From contig CAVXZK010000006.1 of the NCBI GenBank assembly GCA_963766365.1, positions 558,001 to 622,000 of the forward strand: a stretch of 64,000 bases of DNA, given 5' to 3'. Of the stretch, positions 41,558-50,599 are shown piece by piece. The stretch is from JALORV01 sp963766365 (GTDB lineage Bacteria > Pseudomonadota > Gammaproteobacteria > Burkholderiales > Burkholderiaceae_F). The notes below the pieces were generated by a model that was not told the origin of the DNA, did not search any database, and was given only the letters and a program-made list of their open reading frames with translations. Positions within the stretch are counted from its first letter, which is position 1. Each line of letters opens with the position of its first letter. The translations under genes and the position numbers were made by a program.

Positions 41558-42928
41558 GTGACCTCGATCCGCCGCTGGCTGCTGGCAGCCCTGCTCGCCG
41601 CCCTGGCTTTCGCGGGCTTGGCCGCGGCCGCCGCGACTTATATTTCTGCTCGGGACGAAGTCGATGCCCTGCTCGACGAGGAACTGCGGCAGGTTGCCCT
41701 GTCGTTGCGCGACCACGCCGTGCTCGACCTGCGTCGACTTGAAAGCGTGGCCGCCAATCCGGCGCAGCGGGTGTTGGTGCAGATCTGGGACCCGGCGTTT
41801 GATCGGCCATACGTATCGCGGCTCGCCGGCACGAGTCCGATGCCGCGCACCGACGAGGGTTATGCGACCGTCCTGCACGATGATCGCCCGTGGCGCGTAT
41901 TCACGCTGTTCACTGGCCGACAGCTGGTCCAGGTGGCCCAGCCTACCGCGCTGCGCACCGAACTCGCGGCACGGACCGCGTGGAAGCTGCTGCTTCCTGT
42001 GCTGGTGCTGCTGCCGTTCCTCGGTCTCGCCGGCTGGTGGATCGTCGGCCGTGGACTGGCGCCTCTCGGTCGCATTGCCAGCGCTGTAAAGGAGCGCAGC
42101 CCGACCGCGCTGACTGCTGTTCCGACAGCGGACCTGCCGACCGAGATCCGGCCGCTGGCCGACGCACTGAATGACCTGCTAGGCCGGCTCGATCAATCGT
42201 TCTCACTGCAACGCCGCTTCGCCGCGGACGCTGCACACGAACTGCGAACACCGCTGACGGCGCTCAACCTGCAGGTGCAACTTGCCGAACGCGCCCAAAC
42301 CGATGCGGACCGCGCACGGGCGTTCGAGCGGCTGCGTCAGGGAATCCGGCGCGCCACGCGACTGGTGCAGCAGCTGTTGACGATGGCCCGCCTCGACCCG
42401 GATGCCGCAACCGCCACGCCGACCTCGATCGATGTCAGCAAGCTGATCGCATCGGTCGTCGAAGACGTTCGTCCGCTCGCCGCCGAGCGCGCCATTGCCC
42501 TGAATTGCGAAGGCTCCACGGACCCGGCGTACATCAGCGGCAGCGAGGACGCCCTGCGCATCCTGTTCAACAACCTGGTCGACAACGCACTCCGCTACAC
42601 GCCCGCGGGCGGCCGCGTCATCACCGCGGTTACACGCGATCAGGATGCGGTGCAGGTGGTCGTCGAAGACACCGGACCGGGCATCCCCGAGGAAGAACGC
42701 GAACGCGTATTCGATCGCTTCTATCGCGGCCGCAGCGCCGAGGCGACGGGCACCGGCCTGGGCCTGGCAATTGTTTCGCAGGTGGTGGAAATGCATCGCG
42801 GTGCCGTGACGCTCGAGGCGGCTGATCCGGGCTCGGGCGGCTTGCGCGTGCGGGTCCGGCTGCCGGCTGTGACGCCCGGCTCGGAGCCCCGGTCGGTCCA
42901 CGGCGCGGGTAACCGAGTCACAACATGA
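41558..42928 (+). CDS. sensor histidine kinase, QseC/PmrB type
   Basis: The 456-residue inner-membrane kinase starts with a GTG preceded by AGGAG. It has an N-terminal helix, a periplasmic sensor of about 110 residues, a second helix near 143-163, a HAMP segment, a dimerisation/phospho-acceptor helix with FAADAAHELRTPLTAL (His227), and an ATP-binding domain with NNLVDNALRYTP and GTGLGLAIV. It phosphorylates the regulator directly upstream. The signal is unknown. Confidence 0.95.
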   Translation: MTSIRRWLLAALLAALAFAGLAAAAATYISARDEVDALLDEELRQVALSLRDHAVLDLRRLESVAANPAQRVLVQIWDPAFDRPYVSRLAGTSPMPRTDEGYATVLHDDRPWRVFTLFTGRQLVQVAQPTALRTELAARTAWKLLLPVLVLLPFLGLAGWWIVGRGLAPLGRIASAVKERSPTALTAVPTADLPTEIRPLADALNDLLGRLDQSFSLQRRFAADAAHELRTPLTALNLQVQLAERAQTDADRARAFERLRQGIRRATRLVQQLLTMARLDPDAATATPTSIDVSKLIASVVEDVRPLAAERAIALNCEGSTDPAYISGSEDALRILFNNLVDNALRYTPAGGRVITAVTRDQDAVQVVVEDTGPGIPEEERERVFDRFYRGRSAEATGTGLGLAIVSQVVEMHRGAVTLEAADPGSGGLRVRVRLPAVTPGSEPRSVHGAGNRVTT

Positions 42929-43046
42929 TGCGAGCGCTTGCTCACATGCTCAGGCCTGACTTCGCTGGACGGGCCGAGGTGAAATCGGATCGAATCCCGG
43001 TCCGGCCAACGTTTGAACGCTCACCCTGCCGACCAACGGCGACCGC

Positions 43047-43063
43047 CTTAAGTCACGTTTAAG
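43047..43063 (+). promoter_or_regulatory. QseB/PmrA-type box 1
   Basis: CTTAAG-TCACG-TTTAAG matches YTTAAK-N5-YTTAAK exactly. TAGCGT at 43074-43079, ten bases after it, could be a -10 box, giving a transcript toward the terminator at 43131. The gap upstream of it, from 42929, shows no other recognised element. Confidence 0.65.
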
Positions 43064-43085
43064 TAAGCCGTCCTAGCGTTCGTAC

Positions 43086-43156
43086 TGTGATCTGACGGTG
43101 CAATCCGCCGCCGCTCACTCACTCGAATTCAAGCGCCGCACTGCGGCGCTTTTTTT
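43086..43156 (+). ncRNA. candidate small RNA or leader between box 1 and a terminator
   Basis: If transcription starts about seven bases after the TAGCGT box, a short RNA of about 70 nt would end at the strong terminator at 43131-43156. It has no ORF of note. This is an inference from promoter-like and terminator elements only; the ends are estimates. Confidence 0.35.
43131..43156 (+). terminator. strong intrinsic terminator between histidine kinase and degP
   Basis: A perfect 9-bp stem (AAGCGCCGC with GCGGCGCTT, loop ACT) is followed by a T run to 43156. It may end the histidine-kinase operon or a separate short transcript. Confidence 0.92.
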
Positions 43157-43196
43157 GCCTGACGCGCTCGCGCGGGCGCCACTACACCGCATTCCG

Positions 43197-43213
43197 GTTA
43201 AGTCCGGCTTAAG
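43197..43213 (+). promoter_or_regulatory. QseB/PmrA-type box 2
   Basis: GTTAAG-TCCGG-CTTAAG fits the same 11-bp-period repeat with one mismatch in the first base. It lies 114 bases before the protease start. Confidence 0.55.
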
Positions 43214-43266
43214 CCTCGCCGTCACCCAGGCACGATTTCGCGCCGCTCATCTGAAGGCTGCTGCGG

Positions 43267-43283
43267 CTTAAGCGAAAACTAAG
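43267..43283 (+). promoter_or_regulatory. QseB/PmrA-type box 3
   Basis: CTTAAG-CGAAA-ACTAAG has a perfect first half and a second half with two deviations, again with an 11-bp period. It ends 44 bases upstream of the degP-like start, where a -35 substitute would lie. Confidence 0.55.
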
Positions 43284-43326
43284 TTGCGGTACACACATTG
43301 GTCCCGTTCAAACACGGGAGCATTGC

Positions 43327-44781
43327 ATGAACAGCAGGTCTCTGATCAAACCGACACTTGTCGCGACCGCCGTCGCCGCCGCCTTCTTCGTCGGACAGCG
43401 CAGCCACGGCATTCCGGAAGCGACCGCGGCGGCGGCGGCTTCAGTGCCGCACGTCCAGGCGCCCGCGGCGCGAAGCACTCAGGCCCTGCCGGACTTCAGT
43501 TCACTGGTCGAGGCGCACGGCGCGACGGTCGTGAACATCGCCGTCACCAAGCGCGGCGCAATGACGTCGGCGCAGTTCGACGAGGATGGCCCGATGGGCG
43601 AGATGCTGCGCCGCTTCGGCGTGCCGACACCCGACGGTGCACCGCAGGGCCGTGAAGGCCGTGGCGTGGGCTCGGGCTTCATCGTCGGCGCCGACGGCAT
43701 CATTCTGACCAACGCACACGTGGTCGACGGCGCGAGTGAACTCACCGTACGCCTGGCAGACCAGCGCGAGTTCAAGGGCAAGGTCGTCGGCACCGATCGC
43801 CTGACCGATGTTGCCGTCGTGAAGATCGAAGCCACCAACCTGCCCGTCGTGAAGACCGGCGACCCGTCGCGCCTGAAGGTGGGCGAATGGGTTGCGGCAA
43901 TCGGCTCGCCATTCGGGCTCGAGAACTCCGTGACCGCGGGCATTGTCTCCGCCAAGTCGCGTGCACTACCGCAGGAAGCGCTGGTGCCCTTCATCCAGAC
44001 CGACGTGGCCGTGAACCCGGGCAACTCGGGCGGGCCGCTCTTCAACATGGCAGGCGAAGTCGTCGGCATCAACTCGCAGATCTTCTCCACCAGCGGCGGT
44101 TACATGGGCCTGTCGTTCGCGATCCCGATCGACCTGGCCCTCAAGGTCAAGGATGACCTGGTCGCGCACGGCAAGGTGACGCGCGGACGCATCGGTGTCG
44201 GTATCCAGGCGGTCGACCCGTCCCTCGCCGAGACCTTTGGACTCGACAAGGCGCGCGGTGCGCTCGTCAGTCGTGTCGAGCCCGGTTCGCCGGCCGCACA
44301 GGCCGGGCTGAAGGAAGGCGACGTGATCCTCGAGTTCGATGGCAAGCCGATCGCGAAGTCGAACGACCTGCCCGCCGCGGTCGCCCAGGTGGCGCCGGGC
44401 ACCAGGGCGCCGCTCAAGGTCTGGCGGGATCGTTCGGAGAAATCCTTCGACGTCATGATCGGCGAACTTCCCAATGAACGCGTCGCGCAGGCACCGGCCG
44501 AGGCATCGAAGCCGCAGGGCAAACTCGGCGTCGCGGTGCGTCCGCTATCGAACGAAGAAGCGCGAACGCTGCAGTCGGAGGGCGGCTTGCTGGTGCAGCA
44601 GGCCAGGGGTCCGGCTGCGAAGGCTGGATTGCGCGCCGGCGATGTCATTGTTGCAGTCAATGGCCAGCCGACACGCACGGTCGATGAACTGCGCAAGCAG
44701 GTCGGCGACGCAAAGGGCAAGCTTGCCGTGCTGATCGAGCGCGAGGGGCAGCGCGTGTTCGTGCCGGTCGAGCTTTCGTAG
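43327..44781 (+). CDS. DegP/DegQ/MucD-type serine protease-chaperone
   Basis: The 484-residue periplasmic protease has a signal/anchor helix (residues 9-24), a trypsin-like domain with the triad His131 (TNAHVVDG), Asp161 (TDVAVVKI) and Ser234 (GNSGGPLF), and two PDZ domains (about 275-365 and 395-480). It degrades or refolds damaged envelope proteins. GGGAG precedes the ATG. Three candidate binding boxes for the adjacent QseB-type regulator lie upstream, suggesting it is the system's target. Confidence 0.95.
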   Translation: MNSRSLIKPTLVATAVAAAFFVGQRSHGIPEATAAAAASVPHVQAPAARSTQALPDFSSLVEAHGATVVNIAVTKRGAMTSAQFDEDGPMGEMLRRFGVPTPDGAPQGREGRGVGSGFIVGADGIILTNAHVVDGASELTVRLADQREFKGKVVGTDRLTDVAVVKIEATNLPVVKTGDPSRLKVGEWVAAIGSPFGLENSVTAGIVSAKSRALPQEALVPFIQTDVAVNPGNSGGPLFNMAGEVVGINSQIFSTSGGYMGLSFAIPIDLALKVKDDLVAHGKVTRGRIGVGIQAVDPSLAETFGLDKARGALVSRVEPGSPAAQAGLKEGDVILEFDGKPIAKSNDLPAAVAQVAPGTRAPLKVWRDRSEKSFDVMIGELPNERVAQAPAEASKPQGKLGVAVRPLSNEEARTLQSEGGLLVQQARGPAAKAGLRAGDVIVAVNGQPTRTVDELRKQVGDAKGKLAVLIEREGQRVFVPVELS

Positions 44782-44835
44782 CGTCGCTCGTGTGCGCGAG
44801 CCGCATGTGTCCGCCCGGGCGAGGAACGCGATCCG

Positions 44836-45294
44836 CTAGTTCGTCGGCTTCCAGCCCGGCGAATGCGCGAGGCGGCTACCGACCCGATCCGTGCAACTAC
44901 AGCACGGAAAGGGCGGAGGAGGGCAGATGTTCATGCAGGTGCACTGGGCCGACTCTCCGATGGAGAACGAGTGTTCGCCGCGTGCCAGCGGCGGGCGAGA
45001 TAGCGCCCGGCCGATAACCTGTTCCGGCGACTGCGCGCGCTCGGCGTCGCCTTCGATGATGATGCGGTCCAGTTCCACCGTGGCGCGATCGATTCGTCGC
45101 GACTCGATGCGCCACGCTGCCTCCAGCCTGGGCCGATCGTTTACCGCCGGGTCGCGCTTGTCGCACTTGACAATGACGACCGAGCCGCAGTCCGGCGGTG
45201 GCAGCGGCGGAACGGTTAACGCCTGAGCGCGAATCCCAGACGCCTGCATGACGCCGGCAGCGAGCACCGCGACCCCCAGCCACGCCACCCTCAT
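44836..45294 (-). CDS. Cys-rich exported protein of unknown function
   Basis: No family is recognised. The 152-residue protein has a signal peptide (cleavage near residue 23, IRAQA), a Pro-rich stretch, and eight Cys: 36, 44, 118, 120, 124, 131, 132 and 134. The last six cluster in CTCMNICPPPPFPCCSC, suggesting disulfides or metal binding in the periplasm. Its start overlaps the end of the SRAP gene by 4 bp (ATGA), so it is translated from the same message although SRAP acts in the cytoplasm. A real gene is supported by the signal peptide and the overlap. Confidence 0.6.
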   Translation of the reverse strand: MRVAWLGVAVLAAGVMQASGIRAQALTVPPLPPPDCGSVVIVKCDKRDPAVNDRPRLEAAWRIESRRIDRATVELDRIIIEGDAERAQSPEQVIGRALSRPPLARGEHSFSIGESAQCTCMNICPPPPFPCCSCTDRVGSRLAHSPGWKPTN

Positions 45295-45905
45295 GCTGGC
45301 TCGATCACGATGGCGTCGTCCGCGTACGGTGCGAGCAGGTCCCGCGAGTCAGCACTGCTGTCCAGCCATCGCGAGTAGTCCGAAGCACCAATGATGACCG
45401 GCATGCGATCGTGCACCGGCGCAAGCGGCGCGTTCGCGTCGGTGGTGATGATCGTGTAGGTCTCGACACCGTGCTGGGTCGCCGGGTCGCGCCACCACTC
45501 CCACAGGCCCGCCACCGCGAACAGCGGTTCGTCCTTCAGGCGGATGCGCCACTTCGTCTTGGCGCCCTTCTCGCCGCTCCACTCGAAGAACGCATTGAGC
45601 GGCACCAGGCAATGCCGCTTCGCGTAAGCGCCGCGGAACGCCGGCGTCGTCGCGACGCCTTCCGCGCGCGCGTTGATGCAGCGGTTGCCGAACTTCAGTT
45701 CCTTCGCCCACGGCGGTACGAGTCCCCAGCGCGCCACGACGCATTCACGCTCACCCGCACTCTCATGTCCGCGCGCCAGCCGAACGATCGGTTTTATCTC
45801 GGTCGGCCGCACATCCGGGCTCGCGATGAAGTCCAGCACGCTGGGCACCCGGAAGTGCGCCTTGATCGCCGCAGGGTTCTGCGAGAGATCGTAGCGACCA
45901 CACAT
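45291..45905 (-). CDS. SRAP-family protein (YedK/HMCES)
   Basis: The 204-residue SRAP (SOS response-associated peptidase) protein forms a thiazolidine DNA-protein cross-link with abasic sites in single-stranded DNA and protects them. The catalytic Cys2 follows Met in MCGRYD, and the other key residues are in NARAEGV (Asn/Glu) and HDRMPVI (His). Length is typical. It is the first gene of a pair with the Cys-rich exported protein. Confidence 0.95.
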   Translation of the reverse strand: MCGRYDLSQNPAAIKAHFRVPSVLDFIASPDVRPTEIKPIVRLARGHESAGERECVVARWGLVPPWAKELKFGNRCINARAEGVATTPAFRGAYAKRHCLVPLNAFFEWSGEKGAKTKWRIRLKDEPLFAVAGLWEWWRDPATQHGVETYTIITTDANAPLAPVHDRMPVIIGASDYSRWLDSSADSRDLLAPYADDAIVIEPA

Positions 45906-45926
45906 CTTGGGAGATCCTGAAGACCG

Positions 45927-46847
45927 TCAGCTGCAGCGCTCGTAGACGAGGTGCGCAAGCGCCACGTCCTCGAGCCCGATCCCTACCGACTTGTAGACCA
46001 CGAGGTCGCCGGAGCGCCGATCGTAAGACGTGCCCCTGACCAGCAGTTTGCCAAGCTCGGTCACGCGCGTCGGATCAATGACGCCTGGCGCCGCGCGTAC
46101 GAACTCGCCGGCCTCGGCTTGTGCCGCCGGCAGCCACTCGACGACGACCAGTTCGGCGCGTGCCAGCAGTGCGTCGTCGAGTTCACGCGCGGCGGGCTTG
46201 CTCGAACCCACCGCTGCAACGAATGCACCGCGCTTGACCAGCGCCCCGTCGAACAGTGGCTCGGTCGCGCGCGTTGCCGTGACGATCACATCGGCCTCGC
46301 GCGCCGCCGTTGAAGCATCAACCGCGCTCCCCGCGACACCGAATTCGGTCTGCACCCAGTCTGCGAATTCGGGCGCAGTGGCACGGCCCGCAACGAGCAC
46401 GCGTTCGAATGGATGTGTCAGCAGCAGCGCCTCGGCGTGCGCGCGCGCCTGCACACCCGTGCCGAAGAGGGCCAACGTTCGCGCTTCGCGCGGCGCCAGC
46501 CGCCGGGCCGCCACCGCGGTCGCAGCCGCCGTGCGAAAGCGCGTGATCTCGTTGGCCTCGATCGCCGCCAGCGGTTTGCCGGTGACCGAAGAAAACAGCA
46601 CGATGACGAAACTGAAACGTCCACCGATGGTGGAGTAGACCTTCGCGCCGAGCACTCCGGCCGCCGGCAGTGACGCACCCATCATCGACACCGCCGCCGC
46701 TTGCTGACGGTGCTCTGCCGTCGCCCGTACGCGTGGCGCGACTGCACCGGCGCCGTTGCCGAACTGCTCGAATGCCGCGGCCATCGCGTCGATGGCCTCG
46801 CGCATCGTGATGACGTCGGAGACGTCGGCGTCACTGATCAGTCGCAT
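45927..46847 (-). CDS. ornithine cyclodeaminase/mu-crystallin-family enzyme
   Basis: The 306-residue enzyme has the two-domain OCD/mu-crystallin fold. The Rossmann motif is ALFGTGVQARAHAEAL (about residues 128-143), and the N-terminal half has GAKVYSTIGG with the substrate-binding Lys. Members are NAD(P)-dependent cyclodeaminases, ketimine reductases or amino-acid dehydrogenases. It is the last gene of an amino-acid uptake and catabolism operon, 15 bases after the TRAP permease; a reductase for cyclic imines would fit. Confidence 0.9.
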   Translation of the reverse strand: MRLISDADVSDVITMREAIDAMAAAFEQFGNGAGAVAPRVRATAEHRQQAAAVSMMGASLPAAGVLGAKVYSTIGGRFSFVIVLFSSVTGKPLAAIEANEITRFRTAAATAVAARRLAPREARTLALFGTGVQARAHAEALLLTHPFERVLVAGRATAPEFADWVQTEFGVAGSAVDASTAAREADVIVTATRATEPLFDGALVKRGAFVAAVGSSKPAARELDDALLARAELVVVEWLPAAQAEAGEFVRAAPGVIDPTRVTELGKLLVRGTSYDRRSGDLVVYKSVGIGLEDVALAHLVYERCS

Positions 46848-46862
46848 GGCTTCCCGCCGCCC

Positions 46863-49517
46863 TCAAGCCGCCAATGGCGACGCGCGCCGCAGCCGCAGGC
46901 CCTGCAGCAGCCACACGATCACGCCGATGATCAGACCGGGAATATAGAACCAGTGGGCGTTGATCCGGTCGGTCGGAAGCTTGACGCCGACGATCTCGTA
47001 GCCCTGCTCGATGCGCGCCTTGGCGGCCGTACTGCCGAAACGAACCGCACTGACCTGCAGCATCTCGCCCATGCCGCTGACCGTCATGCCGGCTTCGGCC
47101 AGTCGTTTGCGCGAGGCGACCGCAAGATTCGGGTCATCCACCTTCGGTCCCATGCGTACGGCAACCGTCTTGTTGCGCTCCTCGCCTTCGAGCGTCTCGC
47201 CCTTGATGATGAACACGAGGCGATCTCCTTCGTCGAGGCGCGCCGCCACCTCATAGAACTTCGAGGCAGGCTGGTCGCTGTACTCGGGGGCGATCCGGTC
47301 CGCAAACCAGTCCGGCCGGAACAGCACGAAGGTGGCAACCAGGAGCAGCACGATTTCCCACCAGCGACACCGGATCCGGAACCATCCCATTGTCACCGCG
47401 GCGAACAGCAGGGAGGCGATCGTCGAGGCCACGGCCACCAGCAGCGCCTCGCCCCAGCCGTGCACGTTGATCAGCAGCAGCGCCGGATTGAAGATCCAGA
47501 TGAACGGCAGCACGACGGTGCGTATCGCGTAGACGGACCCCTGGATTCCGACCTTGATCGGATCCTCCTTCGCGATGGCCGCACCCGCGAAGCTCGCCAG
47601 CCCTACCGGCGGCGTGATGTCACCCATGATCCCGTAGTAGAAGACGAACAGATGCACCGCGATCAGCGGGATGACGAGTCCCGACTGCGCGCCGAGTTCG
47701 ACGATCACCGGCGCCATCAGCGTCGCGACCAATATGTAGTTGGCCGTCGTCGGCACGCCCAGTCCGAGCACCAGGCAGACGAACGCCGTGAACAGCAGCA
47801 TCGCGAGGATGTTGCCCTGCGAGACGAACTCGACGAAGTCCGTCATGCGCAGGCCCAGACCAGTCAGCGTGATCGCGCCGACGATGATGCCGGCGCACGC
47901 CGTGGCAATCGCGATCCCGATCATGTTGCGCGCACCGTCGTTGCAGCCGACCAGCACGTCATTGAGGCCGGTCAGCGCTTCGCGGCCGACTTTCGGCTGT
48001 CGCCGGAACAGGGCAATCAGCGGCCGCTGGGTCGCCATCAGCAGGATCTGCGCCGTTACGCCCCAGAACGCGGACAGCCCCGGCGACAGTTCCTCGACCA
48101 TCAGACACCAGATCAGCACGCCTACTGGAATCAGGAAGTGCAGACCGGCCTTCACGGTCGGCCAGGTCGGCGGCAGTATCGGGTTCTGAACGTCTATCTC
48201 GACAGGCAGGTCGGGCTGGCGCGCCGCGATCCAGACGCTGTAGACATACAGGGCGGCAAGCAGCACGCCCAGGATGTACGGCGCGGCAGTGCCGAAGACC
48301 GCCTGTGCGCCGAGCGCGACGTAATAGATGACGCCGAGCGCCACCGCGCTGCCGAGCAATCCGAGGCCCCACGACTGCAAGCGATCGCGCATCGTGCGGT
48401 CGCGCTCGCGCGCCGTCGGCTCGAGGCCCAGCTTCAACGCTTCGATGTGGACGATGTAGAACAACGCGATGTAGCTGATCATCGCCGGAATGAACGCGTG
48501 CTTGATGATGTCGGCGTACGGAATGCCAACGTACTCGACCATCAGGAACGCCGCCGCACCCATCACCGGCGGCATGATCTGGCCGTTGACCGACGACGAG
48601 GTTTCAATCGCCGCCGCCTTGACGCCGCCGTAGCCCGACCGCTTCATCAGTGGAATCGTGAAGATGCCGCCCGACACGACGTTGCTGACCGACGAGCCGG
48701 AAATCAGCCCGTTCAGCGCCGACGACACCACCGCGACCTTCGCCGGCCCGCCACGCAGGTGTCCCAGCAAAGCGAAGCTCACCTGCATCATGTAATTGCC
48801 GCCACCGGCGCGGTCGAGCAGCGTGCCGAACAGCACGAACACGAAGATGAAGCTCACCGACACGCCGAGCGCAATGCCGAACACGCCCTCGGTGACCATC
48901 CACATGTGCGACACGACCCTCGGGATCGAAGCGCCCTTGTGCGCGATGACGTCCGGCAGATGCGGACCGGCCATGACGTAAACCAGGAAAAGCACCGCGA
49001 GGACGGTCATCGGCAGTCCGACCGCACGCCGCGTTGCCTCCAGAAGCAACAGGATGCCGACGATCCCCACCACAACGTCGAGTTGCGTCGGATTGCCCGG
49101 CCGCAGCGCCAGCTCACGATAAAAGACGATCAGGTACAGCACCGACGCGGCACCCAGCGCGGCGAACACCCAATCGAGCACCGGCACCCGATCGCGTGGC
49201 GAACTGCGCAACGCAGGGAACGCAAGGAACGCGAGAAACATCGCGATCGCCAGGTGGATCGAACGGGCTTCGGTGTCGTTGAAGACGCCGAAACCGATCG
49301 CAAACGGAATCGGCGAGGCGTACCAGAGCTGGAAAACAACCCACAGGAGGCCGAGCCCCACCATGAAGGTGCCAAGCCAACCGGTCGCCGTGCGCCCGCC
49401 GAGGTCCGTATCCTTGGCGAGCTGCTCCACATCGGTCTCGCCGAGCTGCATCTCGGCAGTCGGTCCGAGTTCCTCCTCGAGCTTCTCGAGTTCCTCTTTG
49501 AGCTTCTTGTTATCCAC
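46863..49517 (-). CDS. TRAP transporter permease, fused small and large subunits (TAXI type)
   Basis: The 884-residue protein joins the DctQ-like small and DctM-like large TRAP subunits, as in TAXI-type systems. It begins with a charged coiled-coil-like stretch (KLKEELEKLEEELG), followed by about 16-18 membrane helices; GLGVPTTANYILVA is a DctM signature. The last 160 residues hold a soluble part and a final helix. It uses ion gradients to import a substrate delivered by the TAXI binding protein upstream. The start is a GTG preceded by AGGGGG. Confidence 0.92.
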   Translation of the reverse strand: MDNKKLKEELEKLEEELGPTAEMQLGETDVEQLAKDTDLGGRTATGWLGTFMVGLGLLWVVFQLWYASPIPFAIGFGVFNDTEARSIHLAIAMFLAFLAFPALRSSPRDRVPVLDWVFAALGAASVLYLIVFYRELALRPGNPTQLDVVVGIVGILLLLEATRRAVGLPMTVLAVLFLVYVMAGPHLPDVIAHKGASIPRVVSHMWMVTEGVFGIALGVSVSFIFVFVLFGTLLDRAGGGNYMMQVSFALLGHLRGGPAKVAVVSSALNGLISGSSVSNVVSGGIFTIPLMKRSGYGGVKAAAIETSSSVNGQIMPPVMGAAAFLMVEYVGIPYADIIKHAFIPAMISYIALFYIVHIEALKLGLEPTARERDRTMRDRLQSWGLGLLGSAVALGVIYYVALGAQAVFGTAAPYILGVLLAALYVYSVWIAARQPDLPVEIDVQNPILPPTWPTVKAGLHFLIPVGVLIWCLMVEELSPGLSAFWGVTAQILLMATQRPLIALFRRQPKVGREALTGLNDVLVGCNDGARNMIGIAIATACAGIIVGAITLTGLGLRMTDFVEFVSQGNILAMLLFTAFVCLVLGLGVPTTANYILVATLMAPVIVELGAQSGLVIPLIAVHLFVFYYGIMGDITPPVGLASFAGAAIAKEDPIKVGIQGSVYAIRTVVLPFIWIFNPALLLINVHGWGEALLVAVASTIASLLFAAVTMGWFRIRCRWWEIVLLLVATFVLFRPDWFADRIAPEYSDQPASKFYEVAARLDEGDRLVFIIKGETLEGEERNKTVAVRMGPKVDDPNLAVASRKRLAEAGMTVSGMGEMLQVSAVRFGSTAAKARIEQGYEIVGVKLPTDRINAHWFYIPGLIIGVIVWLLQGLRLRRASPLAA

Positions 49518-49530
49518 GCGCGCCCCCTGA

Positions 49531-49559
49531 AAAGAAAACGGGCGGCCGCAGCCGCCCGT
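49531..49559 (-). terminator. intrinsic terminator/attenuator between TAXI and permease genes
   Basis: Read on the minus strand, a 9-bp GC-rich stem (ACGGGCGGC with GCCGCCCGT, loop TGCG) is followed by TTTCTTT. It would cut off part of the transcripts after the binding-protein gene, keeping the permease level lower. Confidence 0.7.
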
Positions 49560-49609
49560 CGGACTTTACGCGCCTGGCGAGCCGATGGCGCATCGGCCCG
49601 CGGTGGCGC

Positions 49610-50599
49610 TTACTTGATCCAGCCCTTCTCCTTGTAGTAGCGCGCCGCGCCTTCATGCAGCGGCGCCGACAGGCCATTTTTCACCATGTCCTCAGCCTTC
49701 AGGTTCGCCAGCGCCGGGTGCAGCTTCTTGAATTCGTCGAGGTTGTCGAACACCGTCTTGACGACGACGTAGACCACATCCGCCGGTACCTTGGCCGAGC
49801 TGACGATCGTCGCCTGCACACCATAGGTGGTCGTCGGATTCGGGTTGTTCGGGTACATGCCGCCTGGGATCGTCGCCGTCGCGTAGTACGGCCTTTCCTT
49901 CACGAGTTTGTCGACGGCCGGACCGGTCAGCGACACGAGCTTCGCGCCGCAGATCGTGGTCGGGTCCTGGATGTTCGCGGACGGATGGCCAACCGCATAG
50001 AAGAAGCCGTCGATCTTGCCGTCACACAGTGCCGGGCCATGTTCGTCAGGACGCAGCTCCGAAGCCAGCCCGAAGTCGCTCATCTTCCAGCCCATTGCCG
50101 CCAGCAGCTCGTTCATCGACGCCAGCGTGCCCGAGCCCGGGTTGCCGACATTGAAGCGCTTGCCCTTGAAGTCCTCGAACTTGGTGATGTTCGCTTCCTT
50201 GCGCGCCACCACGGTGAAGGGCTCCGGATGCAGCGCGAATACCGCGCGCAAGTCGCCCATCGCACCGTCCTTCTGGAACTGCGCCATGCCCTTCGTGGCA
50301 TTGAACTGCACGTCCGACTGCGCGACGCCGAATTCGATCTCGCTCGATTTCAGCAGGTTGACGTTGGCCACCGAGCCGCCGGTCGACTCGACCGAGCAGC
50401 GCAGGCCGTGCTTGGCACGGTCACGGTTCACGAGGCGGCAGATCGCACCACCGGCCGGGTAGTACACCCCGGTGACGCCACCGGTGCCGATCGTGATGAA
50501 GCGCTGCGACTGTTGCGCGTTCGCGCTTTGCGGCGCGGAGGCGAAGGCGACGAACGCCGACGCGAATGCCGCCGCGCACATGGAAATCTTGAAGTTCAT
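49610..50599 (-). CDS. TAXI-family TRAP transporter substrate-binding protein
   Basis: The 329-residue protein has a signal peptide (MNFKISMCAAAFASAFVAFA) and the TAXI family start FITIGTGGVTGVYYPAGGAI with ICRLVN. Many TAXI binders handle glutamate or glutamine-like amino acids, but the ligand here is unknown. AGGAG lies about ten bases before the ATG at 50599. It feeds the fused permease downstream. Confidence 0.94.
   Translation of the reverse strand: MNFKISMCAAAFASAFVAFASAPQSANAQQSQRFITIGTGGVTGVYYPAGGAICRLVNRDRAKHGLRCSVESTGGSVANVNLLKSSEIEFGVAQSDVQFNATKGMAQFQKDGAMGDLRAVFALHPEPFTVVARKEANITKFEDFKGKRFNVGNPGSGTLASMNELLAAMGWKMSDFGLASELRPDEHGPALCDGKIDGFFYAVGHPSANIQDPTTICGAKLVSLTGPAVDKLVKERPYYATATIPGGMYPNNPNPTTTYGVQATIVSSAKVPADVVYVVVKTVFDNLDEFKKLHPALANLKAEDMVKNGLSAPLHEGAARYYKEKGWIK

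Noticed and set aside
42985..43008. tRNA 3'-end-like sequence (TCGAATCCCGGTCCGGCCA)
   Set aside because: The T-arm stem does not pair and no acceptor, D-arm or anticodon arm can be folded upstream, so neither a tRNA nor a clear attachment-site remnant is supported.
46701..49637. 978-codon open frame opposite the TRAP permease
   Set aside because: Charged, repetitive translation without hydrophobic or family motifs; the permease on the other strand is unmistakable.
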